NCBI GenBank assembly: GCA_964568425.1
Contig: CAZMPO010000015.1
Location: 1-49,254 of the forward strand
Length of the DNA stretch: 49,254 bases
Source: CAKSQF01 sp964568425
Lineage (GTDB): Bacteria; Bacillota; Clostridia; Oscillospirales; CAG-272
Direction of reading: 5' to 3'
Shown here: one piece after another, positions 1 through 9,600 of the stretch
Position numbering within the stretch: the first letter of the stretch is position 1
How the letters are laid out: each line of letters starts with the position of its first letter
The notes under the pieces: model-generated
Told to the model about the DNA's origin: nothing
Databases searched by the model: none
The model's input: the letters and a program-made list of their open reading frames with translations, nothing else
Program-made: the position numbers and the translations under genes

Positions 1-38
1 CTATGGATATTCTTTTTTGAAAACTTAATGTTGCAACT

Positions 39-827
39 TCATTTTACAATCTGCACAGAGTTAATTTTTTCATCGACAAACTTATCCCTAAGAGTGTCAT
101 ATTTGCTCACGTTATAGCCGTTATATCCAACAATAGTACCTGATTTGTCAATATACACGGTCATATTTTCATCTGTTTTGTGCCCACCGGTTAATCTTGT
201 GTAATTAATCACGTGAGAGAACAATCCGGAAGTGTCCGACTTTACCGTGACAATGTTAAACTCAGAATGAACATCAGCACCAACCAGAGAAACAATGAAT
301 GCATCTGCAAAAGATTTAGCTGCTTCATCAGTGAGTTCCGCCACACTATCGTTGTCGCTACTACCATTGTAATAATAGCATATCAAATCCGTGCCATGTA
401 AAACACCTATTTCTACATCTTCGGTTTTGTATATGTCGTATACGCTGTAGTGCTTTCCAAGCTCTTTAGATAAATTGTTTTTGTATGAGCATTCGCTATA
501 TGAGTATTCTAGGTCTTGGTTGCCTATGGGATTTTTCAATGCGTACTTATCCAAATCATCCAGTACTTCTCTCGATGCTGAACAACACACCCCATATTGT
601 TCTGCGTCTTTGAATTCACCTTTAAGCTTATCAGAAGTATTTTCAGACATAACAATTAAAAAGATGGGCTCGTTGTTTTGATCATTTTCGTTGTTAGGAT
701 TTGATACATCCAAATCATCCGTGGTAAGGTCACTACCTCGCGGTATATTTGCACTATGTGCGCACGATACCAAAGAAAAGACAAGTAAAAGCATCAGAAT
801 GAAAAAAACAACGTGGTTGATTTTCAT
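39..827 (-). CDS. putative lipoprotein of unknown function
   Basis: A 262-residue protein with an N-terminal hydrophobic segment ending in a lipobox (LVSC, Cys about residue 22), so it is probably exported and lipid-anchored. The start is set by an AAGGAGC ribosome site about 9 bases upstream of the ATG. The mature part is acidic and polar with no motif I recognise. It reads in the same direction as the broken gene just upstream (861..1558, gap about 33 bases), so the two were probably co-transcribed. Its base composition is more AT-rich than the housekeeping genes further right, which fits an accessory locus. Function is unknown; the lipoprotein call rests only on the signal. Confidence 0.7.
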   Translation of the reverse strand: MKINHVVFFILMLLLVFSLVSCAHSANIPRGSDLTTDDLDVSNPNNENDQNNEPIFLIVMSENTSDKLKGEFKDAEQYGVCCSASREVLDDLDKYALKNPIGNQDLEYSYSECSYKNNLSKELGKHYSVYDIYKTEDVEIGVLHGTDLICYYYNGSSDNDSVAELTDEAAKSFADAFIVSLVGADVHSEFNIVTVKSDTSGLFSHVINYTRLTGGHKTDENMTVYIDKSGTIVGYNGYNVSKYDTLRDKFVDEKINSVQIVK

Positions 828-860
828 AGCATGTAGCTCCTTTCGTTATAGCATGGATTT

Positions 861-1558
861 TCAATCAAGATATTGAAGAAAATCCCCTACGTAATACAGT
901 GGGTATGACCCACTTTCGCTCGATACATTACCGGCTTTGATAACACCTTTCTGTACACAAGTGTAAATATTACTCTGACTTGTCGATAGCTCCGTTAGGA
1001 ATCCATTAAGAATTGTATTTTCTCCGAATGCGCCATCGTATGTGACAGCATCTCCGACCTTACTGCCGACCGTCGGTGCGGTAGTTTGCGGAATGAGTTT
1101 GACTGTATGATCGGAATATTCAAGTTCAATACCGCTCGTTGGCAGATCGGGCATGAAAGCGCCGATATCATTGGCGGCTGTTTTGTAACCGCCGATAACA
1201 TTGATCAGTGAAAGGTCTTTTTCGCGAACATTTCCGTCAACGTCAACATATTTGACATTTTCATCCATAACATAAACGGTACGCGTTCCGTCGTTGCTTT
1301 GAAAGACGTATGTGTTTGCTTCTTCAAGATCTTCCGGGCGAAATAGATGCTTTTGGGCTTGATCCGAATCTTCATCAATAAATGACGGCAATGGGGCCTC
1401 ATCTGTCGAGACGTCGTCTGTAATGTCGACAAATGCTTCCGATGCGTTCGACAGAGAAAGGTCGTTATGCTCTGCGGCAAGGGTCGATATACCGCTGCAC
1501 GGCAACAGCAAGCAAAGCACGATCAGCAGCGAAAGTGCTCTTACATATGTTTCTTCAT
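861..1558 (-). pseudogene. frameshifted exported protein, remnant of a large wall/RHS-type protein
   Basis: The long frame (861..1520 plus upstream codons) encodes a signal peptide (hydrophobic run ending TLAA) and a segment containing VMDENVKYVDVDGNV and EKDLSL, which resembles the N-terminal region of large DNRLRE/RHS-type clostridial wall proteins; that family call is inference. The frame has no usable start at its 5' end. A perfect ribosome site (GGAGAG, 6 bases) precedes an ATG at 1558..1556, but that frame reads MKKHM and hits TAA at 1543..1541. Losing one base near 1541-1546 would join MKKHM to RALSLLIVLC and restore a normal signal peptide. The product also stops at 219 residues, far short of such families. 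I read it as a decayed N-terminal fragment; a sequencing error in the shift cannot be excluded. Confidence 0.6.
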
Positions 1559-1781
1559 TTCAGTCTCTCCTTTTTGTTACCATTCGATCGGCTTTGTGTA
1601 TAAATAATCAAATTGATCAAATTAAAAGTAACATCAGCGAGCAGACAGCGAGCCGATCCGCGATCTACTCGCGGTGACTGATGATTTGAAGATCAAACCT
1701 CTCTTGTACAAGAAAAGAGGAATCAAACTTAAAATCTGACACGATACTCCTCCTTCGGCGATCCTTCGCCTTTTCATTTAC

Positions 1782-1810
1782 AGTATAATAAATGAGCATT
1801 TACTTGTCAA
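1782..1810 (-). promoter_or_regulatory. sigma-A promoter for the 1558/827 operon
   Basis: Minus strand: TTGACA (1810..1805), 17-base spacer, TATACT (1787..1782). The transcript would carry a leader of about 215 bases (1559..1775). The leader holds a possible 24-codon ORF (GGAGGAG, then GTG TCA GAT, ending TAG in the segment with the palindrome CCGCGATCTACTCGCGG); whether it is a leader peptide is unknown. I see no recognisable riboswitch there. Confidence 0.7.
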
Positions 1811-1834
1811 TAGATGATTTGTAATCATTTAATA

Positions 1835-1879
1835 AAAAGAGGCAGTCGCAAATGCACATAAAGTGCACTTGTGACTGCC
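1835..1879 (-). terminator. intrinsic terminator
   Basis: GGCAGTC-N3-A-TGCAC pairs with GTGCAC-TTGTGACTGCC (17-base arms, two wobble positions) around a short ATAAA loop; on the minus strand it runs into TCTTTTTATT. It ends the DUF1538/P-II-like operon (1899..4098). Confidence 0.8.
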
Positions 1880-1898
1880 TTTTGTTACAGATTACATA

Positions 1899-2570
1899 TC
1901 ATTCTTCGTCAAATCCGCGGAGGCCTGCGACCTCCGTGACGGGGAGCGAGAAGGATATCGCGCAGGCGTCGGTCGATGTGCCGGCATTCTGATTTATGGC
2001 GTTCATGATCGCCGATTTTTTCTTTTCGGACGATACGATATAGATTATGTCCTTTTCCTCGGCAAGCGAAACGCCAAGGAATTTTTCGGCGCGCGTCCTG
2101 CCCGTGCCTTTTGCGTGGAAGACTGTTCCGCCCGCCGCGCCTGCCGACCGTGCGGCATCCATGACCATATCGGAGTAGCCCTCATTGACGATGACTACTA
2201 TAAGCTCGTTATCAAATTTCATTTCGGGTCTCCCTCCTTGCGGCTCTTTGCCGTCTGTCAGATATGCAAGCGTCTTTTGTCCGCCGACGCTTTTGATCGG
2301 TATTGCGGCGATTATTCCGTTGCCCGGTATGTCGACAAACATCTTTTGCTTTGCGGTCTTTATGATCGCGCGCATCTGTTCCCTGTCGGCAACGGTTGAA
2401 ACTACCTCTTTCTCACGCGCTTGAAGATCGTAGAGTGAAAGATGCTCGCTCGTTGCCGTTCCTTTGCCGAGATTGTTCATGACAAAGGGCATCTCAAGCT
2501 CGCCGCATATATTGACCAGCTCATGCGAGCGATCTCTGTCGGTTATTCCTATTACATAATACAGCTCCAT
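1899..2570 (-). CDS. P-II-like nitrogen-regulator-fold protein
   Basis: 223 residues beginning MELYYVIGITDRDR. The start is placed at 2570 because a GGGAGGAGG ribosome site inside the end of the upstream gene fits it and the upstream extension is the arginine-rich shadow of that gene. Two ferredoxin-like halves are visible: residues 1-100 and a second half starting near KFDNELIVVIVNEGYSD with GAAGGTVFHAKGTGR, resembling the T-loop region of P-II (GlnB) proteins. It follows the DUF1538 membrane protein by one base, so the two are translationally linked. P-II proteins commonly control an adjacent transporter by direct binding; a regulatory role on the DUF1538 protein is inferred from this pairing. 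Ligand unknown. Confidence 0.8.
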   Translation of the reverse strand: MELYYVIGITDRDRSHELVNICGELEMPFVMNNLGKGTATSEHLSLYDLQAREKEVVSTVADREQMRAIIKTAKQKMFVDIPGNGIIAAIPIKSVGGQKTLAYLTDGKEPQGGRPEMKFDNELIVVIVNEGYSDMVMDAARSAGAAGGTVFHAKGTGRTRAEKFLGVSLAEEKDIIYIVSSEKKKSAIMNAINQNAGTSTDACAISFSLPVTEVAGLRGFDEE

Positions 2571-2571
2571 G

Positions 2572-4098
2572 TCACGCCTCCTCCCAAAGTTCGATGACCT
2601 GCTCGTCGGGCAGTATCGGCTCTGTCTCGATCTTGACCGCTCTCTTTGTCTTGATGACCGAAATGGCACCCATGATCTGAACGGTGATAAGCGGCGTCAT
2701 TGCGACCATCGCAACAAGTCCGAATGCGTCTGTCATGACATTGCCGCCGAGTGCGGTGCAAGCTCCCATGGCAAACGGAAGCATGAACGTGGCGGTAAGC
2801 GGACCGGATGCAACTCCGCCCGAGTCAAATGCGATCGCCGTAAATGAAGGCGGCACGAAGAATGACAGCCCGAGTGCGATAAGATAGCCGGGGATCATGA
2901 AATACATGATCGGCACGCCGGTCAGCACTCTGATCATCGATAGACCGTTGGCGACCGAGATAGCGATCGAGAGTGACAGTCCCATCGCCTTTTCGGAGAT
3001 AGCTCCCGCACTCAGCTCGGTGACCTGCTTGTTGAGAACGTGGACGGCAGGCTCGGCGTTGATGATGAACCAACCCATGATCATCGCAAGCGGAACGAGC
3101 AGATATTTTGCCGAGCTCTCGGCGATCTTGCCTCCGAGCACATACCCGAGCGGCGAAAAGCCGACGTTGACGCCCGTCAAAAAGAGCACGAGCCCGACAT
3201 ATGTCATGAGAAGTCCGATAAGTATCTTCATAAGCGGTCGTCTCTTGATCTTTAGCGAAACCACCTGAAATATCATGAAAAAGACGAATATCGGCGCAAG
3301 AGCGAGTGCGACCTCGCCCATATATGTAGGAAGACCTAAAAGATAGCCCTTACCGAGTGCGACCGTGTTCGCATAATTTGCGACAGTCTGCCCGACCGAC
3401 GAATCAGCCGAAAACGAATAGATAAATCCGAGGATGAGGACCGAAAGCACAGGACCGATCGAGCAGAGCGCGACCAGACCGAAGCTGTCCGATTTTGCAT
3501 CCGAGTCACTTCGAATGGATGCAACACCGACGCCGAGTGCCATGATAAAGGGCACGGTCATCGGTCCTGTCGTAACACCGCCCGAGTCGAATGCGACCGA
3601 AAGAATCTCAGCATCCGACAGTGCCGCCAAAAGAAACACCAGAGCGTAAAATCCGATCAATATCCATTTGAGCGATATGCGGAAAAGTATTCGGAGCATG
3701 CTGACGACAAGAAATATGCCGACGCCGACCGATACGGTCAGAACAAGAACCGTTTTGTTGATGTCGGGCACGTTGTCCCCGAGCACCTGCAGATCAGGCT
3801 CTGCAACCGTTATGATAAGTCCGAGCAGAAAGCTCAGTGCCAAAATAAGCGCGAGATTGCGCGATTTGGTCATTTTTGCGCCTATGTGCGTTCCGATCTT
3901 CGTAACCGACAGCTCCGCACCGATGTTGAACAGTCCCATTCCGACAATGATCATGACAGATCCTATCAGGAAAGAAAGCATCAGTGCGTTGTCGAGCGGA
4001 ACAAAGAAGAGGCAGAGCAGAGCAACGATCAGCGTTATCGGGAGCACCGACGCGATCGACTCGCGCATTTTTTCGTTAAATCCGTTTTTTGCGGGCAA
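2572..4098 (-). CDS. DUF1538 (UmpAB-type) membrane protein
   Basis: 508 residues, about 12-14 hydrophobic segments, in two homologous halves. The clearest duplicate signatures are FDSGGV(T/A)(T/S)GP at about residues 170 and 424, and AEP at about 99 and 348, both about 250 residues apart. This is the tandem DUF1538 architecture; family members UmpA/UmpB have been reported as Na+(Li+)/H+ antiporters, so cation/proton exchange at the membrane is a reasonable guess. I chose a TTG start at 4098, since AAAAGGAGG lies six bases upstream; the longer frame starts with another TTG at 4140 without a ribosome site. It is followed by a P-II-like gene after one base, which suggests nucleotide- or nitrogen-responsive gating. 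Confidence 0.85.
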   Translation of the reverse strand: MPAKNGFNEKMRESIASVLPITLIVALLCLFFVPLDNALMLSFLIGSVMIIVGMGLFNIGAELSVTKIGTHIGAKMTKSRNLALILALSFLLGLIITVAEPDLQVLGDNVPDINKTVLVLTVSVGVGIFLVVSMLRILFRISLKWILIGFYALVFLLAALSDAEILSVAFDSGGVTTGPMTVPFIMALGVGVASIRSDSDAKSDSFGLVALCSIGPVLSVLILGFIYSFSADSSVGQTVANYANTVALGKGYLLGLPTYMGEVALALAPIFVFFMIFQVVSLKIKRRPLMKILIGLLMTYVGLVLFLTGVNVGFSPLGYVLGGKIAESSAKYLLVPLAMIMGWFIINAEPAVHVLNKQVTELSAGAISEKAMGLSLSIAISVANGLSMIRVLTGVPIMYFMIPGYLIALGLSFFVPPSFTAIAFDSGGVASGPLTATFMLPFAMGACTALGGNVMTDAFGLVAMVAMTPLITVQIMGAISVIKTKRAVKIETEPILPDEQVIELWEEA

Positions 4099-4141
4099 GT
4101 TTGTCCTCCTTTTGCGAAAATTCGCTACACTTGTTGACAAT

Positions 4142-4170
4142 ATTTTATCATACTAAAGTGCGAATGTCAA
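4142..4170 (-). promoter_or_regulatory. sigma-A promoter for DUF1538/P-II operon
   Basis: Minus strand TTGACA (4170..4165), 17 bases, TAAAAT (4147..4142) with an extended TATG before the -10. It predicts a leader of about 37 bases to the TTG start at 4098. Confidence 0.75.
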
Positions 4171-4313
4171 GAGTTTTATTTGTAAAAATTCTTTGACAAA
4201 AGCCACAGCAAACTCACACCCGTCGACGATGGGGTGGGCAATTGTCTGTTTGGATAATCAATTCATAACAAATCGATCGCACGAGAGCCCAAACTCGCCA
4301 TTCCTGATTAAAC

Positions 4314-4343
4314 AACGATCCCGCACAGATGTGCGGGATCGTT
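4314..4343 (-). terminator. terminator hairpin after lipoprotein gene
   Basis: Perfect 13-bp stem AACGATCCCGCAC / GTGCGGGATCGTT with a 4-base loop, immediately beyond the stop of 4350..5183. On the minus strand only GTTTAATC follows, so the U-tract is weak. Confidence 0.6.
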
Positions 4344-4349
4344 GACATG

Positions 4350-5183
4350 TTATATCATATTCTCGTCAATAAGACCTGTGCCGTCTATAAGAAGGCTTGA
4401 GTTTGCCGGCCACGCATATGTCCAATACTCGTCCGAGCCATCGGGATTTGCGTTGCAAGATCCGCCGATGATAAGGTCACCGGGAGTCTTCCAACCCATG
4501 CCGCAGTACATGCAGTTCCATTCAAAATCAAAGAGGTCGGCAGGCATGGACTCAAAGCTTATGAACGCCTCAACGGTGGAGTGATAAGCCGTTCCGCCCT
4601 CGTTCTCCTTGGTCAGCATGACCGCCTCATCGATCTGGCATCCTTCGGGTGTGCCGAGAGTAAGCTCACCGCTGCCGTCCAGCGGATAGCCCTTTGCGGA
4701 TACCCACCACTGAGAGGTATCGCCGCTGTTCACTGACTTGAAGAAGAACTCAAAGTTGGTGTTCTGCCACCAAAGCTCGCCTTCGGTGATGTAAGAGTCG
4801 TGATAAGCCTCACATGCAAGGAAGATACCCTTATCGGTAGCTATAGCATAGAAGTCGACCTTCTTGGGTTCGGTCGAGCCTTCGCCGATGACAGAGAGTT
4901 TTTTGACATCCTTCCATTCGGAAAGATCGCCGTCAACCTTAAACTTTGTGCTGTCGGCGAGCGGAGTCACCAAGTCATCATCACCACCGGTGGTTGCGGG
5001 TGTCGAAGGAGGCGTTGTGGGCTCCGTTGTCGACTCGGGTGTCTTAATTGTTGTGGTCAAAACCGTCGTCTGAGACGGTGCGTCGGTTTTTTCGGCGGTC
5101 GTTGATGCGCTGTCGCCACTGTCACAGGCAAACAGAGATGTACAAACGAGAATAGCCGCGAGGATGGTTGCGAGTTTTTTCAT
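4350..5183 (-). CDS. lipoprotein with CBM9/DOMON-like carbohydrate-binding domain
   Basis: 277 residues. The start at 5183 follows AAAAGGAG by seven bases; the longer open frame upstream runs through the promoter. MKKLATILAAILVCTSLFAC is a lipoprotein signal (Cys 20). Residues about 22-75 are a Thr/Pro/Ser-rich linker. From about 80 on, the segment KVDGDLSEWKDVKKLSV then VDFYAIATDKGIFLA resembles the beta-sandwich of CBM9-like/DOMON domains, which bind sugars or sit on extracellular solute-capture proteins; this family call is from pattern memory. Several Trp (ELWWQNTN, QWWVSAKG, EYWTYAW) could form a binding face. Probably a surface glycan-binding lipoprotein; it stands alone with its own promoter and terminator. 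Confidence 0.6.
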   Translation of the reverse strand: MKKLATILAAILVCTSLFACDSGDSASTTAEKTDAPSQTTVLTTTIKTPESTTEPTTPPSTPATTGGDDDLVTPLADSTKFKVDGDLSEWKDVKKLSVIGEGSTEPKKVDFYAIATDKGIFLACEAYHDSYITEGELWWQNTNFEFFFKSVNSGDTSQWWVSAKGYPLDGSGELTLGTPEGCQIDEAVMLTKENEGGTAYHSTVEAFISFESMPADLFDFEWNCMYCGMGWKTPGDLIIGGSCNANPDGSDEYWTYAWPANSSLLIDGTGLIDENMI

Positions 5184-5240
5184 GATATTTCTCCTTTTGA
5201 GTTTTTTGTTCGACATACGCATGTCGATTCCCTTGTTTTC

Positions 5241-5269
5241 ATTATACACAATTTTTTCGCGTTTGTCAA
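5241..5269 (-). promoter_or_regulatory. consensus sigma-A promoter for lipoprotein 4350..5183
   Basis: Minus strand TTGACA (5269..5264), 17 bases, TATAAT (5246..5241): a full consensus promoter about 60 bases before the ATG. Confidence 0.85.
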
Positions 5270-5326
5270 TAGTTTTTTGCAAAAAATCGATAAAAAAACT
5301 AAATGATATAAAATCTGATAAGGGAC

Positions 5327-5355
5327 TTGACAAAATCAAAATAAAGGTGTAAAAT
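5327..5355 (+). promoter_or_regulatory. sigma-A promoter for ribokinase
   Basis: TTGACA (5327..5332), 17 bases, TAAAAT (5350..5355), ending 33 bases before the ribokinase ATG. It is divergent from the lipoprotein promoter. Confidence 0.75.
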
Positions 5356-5388
5356 TAAGAAAAATGATCAAAAGAGGTAACTGTTTCC

Positions 5389-6393
5389 ATGAATAATAAA
5401 CCGAAGATCCTTGTTGTCGGCAGTATGAACATGGATCTTGTCACATCGGCGGACAGATTTGTCTGCGCAGGTGAGACGATCAGCGGCAGATCATTCCGCA
5501 CCGCTCCGGGCGGCAAGGGCGCAAATCAAGCAATAAGTGCGGCAAGGCTCGGGGCGGATGTCAGGATGATCGGCAGGGTCGGCGACGATGCCTTCGGGCA
5601 AGAGCTTATCGCAACGGCGGCGGAGTCGGGGGTCGACACGAGCTTTATACAGATATCAAAAACATCGCCGACGGGCATCGCCGACATACAAATACAAAAC
5701 AGTCCCGAGGGCACGGAGAACAGAATAGTCGTTGTCCCCGGTGCAAACGGTGAGCTGTCGGGCGAGTCGTTAAGCGGTCTTGACAACATGATCGATGATT
5801 TCGACATGGTCATGCTCCAGCACGAGATACCGCCCGAGGCAAACGAGTATGTCTGCAAGGTCGCGCACGCACACGGTGTGCCGATAATGTTAAATCCCGC
5901 GCCTGCGGCAGATGTTTCGGGAGAAATGATGAGACTGCTGACCTACATTTCACCAAACGAGCACGAGGCGGCAGACATTTGCGGCATTCCTGCAAATACC
6001 GACCGATCGATCGCGGAGATCGCACACTCACTGATCGAGTCGGGTGCGAAAAATGCTCTCATAACACTCGGAGGCGAGGGCGCGGCATTTTCAAACGGCG
6101 GCGAGGTGATCAGAGTGCCCGCATTCAAGCGTTACGAGCCGATCGATCCGACAGCCGCGGGGGACAGCTTTGTCGCGGCATTCTGCGTCGCAAGATGCCT
6201 TGATCTTGCCCCCGATGACAGCATGTTTTTCGCCACGGTAGCTGCGGGCATCACCATCTCGCGCATGGGAGCGACACCATCCCTGCCCTATCTCCCCGAG
6301 GTGTTGGATCTGATAGGCGAGACAGACAACAAAGAAAGAGCCGAGCGGATACTTTCGGCATTTGGCAAGGGGTGCCTCCAGGGAAAGCGATGA
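5389..6393 (+). CDS. rbsK: ribokinase (PfkB family)
   Basis: 334 residues. Phosphorylates ribose (or a related sugar) with ATP in the cytoplasm. PfkB signature 1 is seen as APGGKGANQA (about residues 39-48) and IGRVGDDAFG; the second signature is DPTAAGDSFVAAF, whose Asp 259 is the expected catalytic base and the preceding Ala-Ala-Gly the anion hole. NPAP (169-172) and LITLGGEGA (about 224-232) are also typical. AGAGGT precedes the ATG. The family is usually 300-310 residues; the excess is C-terminal. The final codons FGKGCLQGKR and the TGA lie inside the terminal inverted repeat of intergenic element 6364..6612, so the tail seems supplied by the inserted element rather than by the ancestral gene. 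No transporter lies beside it. Confidence 0.9.
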   Translation: MNNKPKILVVGSMNMDLVTSADRFVCAGETISGRSFRTAPGGKGANQAISAARLGADVRMIGRVGDDAFGQELIATAAESGVDTSFIQISKTSPTGIADIQIQNSPEGTENRIVVVPGANGELSGESLSGLDNMIDDFDMVMLQHEIPPEANEYVCKVAHAHGVPIMLNPAPAADVSGEMMRLLTYISPNEHEAADICGIPANTDRSIAEIAHSLIESGAKNALITLGGEGAAFSNGGEVIRVPAFKRYEPIDPTAAGDSFVAAFCVARCLDLAPDDSMFFATVAAGITISRMGATPSLPYLPEVLDLIGETDNKERAERILSAFGKGCLQGKR

Positions 6394-6612
6394 TTAAATC
6401 GGATCGGCTGCCGAACACTCGACCCTCGGTAGGGGAGGGGTGCCGCGAAAAAAGTGCTCCCGCCGTTTATCGGTTATATTTGAATATATTTCAGACGATC
6501 AAATGATATTTTAATCTATATCAAAGAGCGGCGGGAGCAAGCCCCCGCCCTACGGGGATTCCTTTATTTGACGGTCGATTTAATCATCGCTTCCCCGAAT
6601 GAAGCCCTTGGC
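6364..6612. repeat. dispersed GC-rich inverted-repeat element, copy A
   Basis: The ends form terminal inverted repeats: GCGATGATTAAATCG (6387..6401) and CGATTTAATCATCGC (6576..6590) are perfect 15-mers, and weaker complementarity continues out to GGCAAGGGG on the left and CCCTTGGC on the right. Inside are the family core GGCGGGAGCAAGC + CCCCGCCCTA (about 6530-6552) and, on the left, GAACACTCGACCCTCGG. The left end overlaps the last codons and stop of ribokinase. No coding capacity; MITE/REP-like. Related copies lie at 18171, 34760 and 38875. Confidence 0.8.
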
Positions 6613-6644
6613 AAAATTTATTTCCGCACCGCTCCACCCCTTAA

Positions 6645-6683
6645 CAAAAATCGAGGCTGTCTCTTTTGCATTGAGACAGCCTC
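6645..6683 (-). terminator. terminator of the large wall protein gene
   Basis: Perfect 11-bp stem GAGGCTGTCTC / GAGACAGCCTC (6653..6663, 6673..6683); on the minus strand it is followed by GATTTTTG. Confidence 0.8.
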
Positions 6684-6693
6684 TTTGGGTGTT

Positions 6694-9600
6694 TTATTTT
6701 GCTTTACGCTTTTTATTTACCACAAAAATTCCGGTGACTGCGGCAACCGCCACTATCAACGCACCGATGATGATATACGGGATGCCCGTTTTCGGTGTAT
6801 CGGGAGTTTCGGGTGTATCGGGTGTATCCGGTGTATCGGAGGTCGTGGGAACGTCGGGAGTCGTGGGGGGATCGGTCGGGATCTCTCCGCTGTATTTCTC
6901 GACCGACGCGTTATCGATGAGGATCTTGTCATCGCTCTCGCCGTCAAGGCTTATGCCGAGATGAATGACTGCCTCTCTCGCCTTTGTTTCAAAGTATATC
7001 ATCGACTGTGCGAGGTCATCGGAGGTCGAGACTGTCTTTTCGGCGAGTATCTCACCGCTTACCGCATCGCGAACGAATATCTTCGCGCCCTTCGACAGTG
7101 TCTTTGTATCGATCGAGAGCTTATATTTGCCGCGACTTAAGCAAATTCCCTGATAAAGCTCACCCTCACCGATAATATAGCCTGCATAATTATTCTGCGT
7201 GATCGGCTTTTTGGTATCGACCGTTGTCGATTCTTTTGTTCCGATAAGCTCATATCCGACATTTCCCTTATTTGACCAATAGGAAAGCCCGGTCACGAAA
7301 TCGGTCTCGTCCTTGAAACCCTTGCCTTTATGAACGAGCTTGTCAAAATCGCCGTTCAGGAATTGTTTCGAGCAATACGACCATCCGCTTGAAGTATCAA
7401 GCATTATGAAGTTGGTCGCCTGAAGAACTATGCCGTTAAGTGTCAGGTCGATTCCCGCAAGATATTCGTTGTCGCGGAAAAGGACGTCCTTGATCGGGCA
7501 ATAGTTTTTGTCCTCGGTCTGGGTGTAGGTGTTATACGCGCTCTTGCCGTAGAAGGGGTCGTCGGGCCATGTTCCCGACGATTTATGTCCGCCGAGCGAG
7601 CAGTCGAAGATGGATATGTTTCTCGTTTCTTGGAGATAGAGATCCTCCGCCTCCGCGCCCCAAGGCATCCAAGAGATGCCGAATCCGCCGAAGAGATAGC
7701 TGTGACGGATGACGATATTTTCGGTGGCGTTATTCTCACCCGGCTTTGTCGGGCGATAGAACTGTCCTCTCTTATCCTCGTAAGCGGTGCATATGCCGAC
7801 CGCGTCATCGCTTGTATAGGTAAAGCATCTGTCTATCGTCAGATTTTTGCAGCTTGTGACCGTAAATCCGTCGGCAGTGACGCTTACCGCCTCTTTTTCG
7901 GCGATATTTGCGACATACACATCATTATTGAAGCTCATGTAGCAATGCCAGCCGTTCGAGCGCATAAGGGTAAGGTTGGTGATATCGACATGCTTGCTGT
8001 TATATGTGCAAAGCGGGATCTGCTGAACGCGGTTTTCCTGTCCTATCGCAAGTCCGGGATCGCCGACAAAGTAGAACGGATCGCCCATCTCGCCGCCGAC
8101 GTCATTCATTCGGATAGTACCGCCGCCGGTCACGCGAACATTTTCACAGCTGTTTATAAGAATGAGCGGAAGGTTTACGGTCGAATAGCCCGTACACCAA
8201 ACAAGTCCGTCGATATCAACACCGTGACCGTATGTGACCGTGTCGTATCCGCGCTGACGGACGGGGACTGTTTTGTTAAGCTCCTCCTCTCTCTGCGACT
8301 GCCAGAGAACTGCGCCCTCCTCGATGACAAATTCGAGGTTATCGCAAAGCTCGATGTGAGTGATGATATATCGTCTGCCGTAGGTGCTCTCATCCCCGGG
8401 CACTCTGACTCTGCCGCCGCCTGCCGCCTTTACGGCATCGATCGCTTTCTGAAATGCCGCGGTATCATCGGTAAATCCGTCGCCCTTTGCGCCGTAGTCA
8501 AGCACGCTGACATCTTTTTTGATATCGATCGTAAATCTGTCGGGGTCGTCGTTAAAATCGTAATAATTCTCGATGACAAAGTGTTCATCGACCTTCACGC
8601 CGTCAATTTCGGCGATAAAGTAGCTTGAAAGCTGTGTCTGCGACGAATTTGCTTTATAAAGCGGGAATGTAATGTCAAATCTTCCGTTCTTGACCTCTGC
8701 CTCGGCAAGCTTTACAAGTCCCGACCATGTAAGGCTGTCGGTATAGTTCTTGGGGCTTGACTGCCAAAGCGTGACCTTTTTGCCGTCAAGATCGCCGTTT
8801 ACCGTACCGATGACCTTTACATCCTTCGTGCCGGGATACGCTATGCACGAATGGATCTTGCCGAGATAATCATAGATCGGATCCTCGCGCTCGAATGTTA
8901 TCGCATCGATCTCGAGGCTGCCGTCCTTCCCGCCGACAAACTCGAGTGAGAATGCGCGCAGATATCCGGTCGGGTTCAGATCGCTGACATTAAAATAATA
9001 GGTCTCAAAATCCGAATTTGCCTTTATGTCAAATGTCTTTGAGCGCCATGTGTCACCGCTCTCGCTCGTCCGAAATGACAGCTTTACCTTATCTGCCGCA
9101 CTGCCATTCTTCATGCGGACAAGGAAGGTGTTCCTCAGCGGCATGTACATGCTGTATTTTGCCCCGGGGACCTCCTCGATAAGCGTAGAGGTGAGTGTCA
9201 TGCTGTTGCCGCCAAGTTTTGCCGAAAGCTTGCCGTCCGCATGCGAGAGTGTGCCGCCGCTTACGGTAAATGCGTCGATCGAGTCCTTTTCGGTAAACTC
9301 AAGATCGATAAATCCGAGCTCGGCGACATTTACGCTCGTTTTCGAAAGCCTGATATTCTTGACGCTCGCGCCGCACATGAACGTATTAACGCCCGCTCTC
9401 GTCCACACTCTGCCCTCTTCATGATCCTGCGCCTTATAAACGAGCACGCCGTTAAGATAGCAGACGATCACCTCGTCGGTGAGGACAAGCTTCATATGCA
9501 CATAGTCACCAAGCTCGGTTTTGCCGAATCCCTTGCTGATCTCGCGTCTGGTGAGCGGAGTTGTGTTCGTCGAGTTCGAGCCGAAAACACGAGCAACAGG

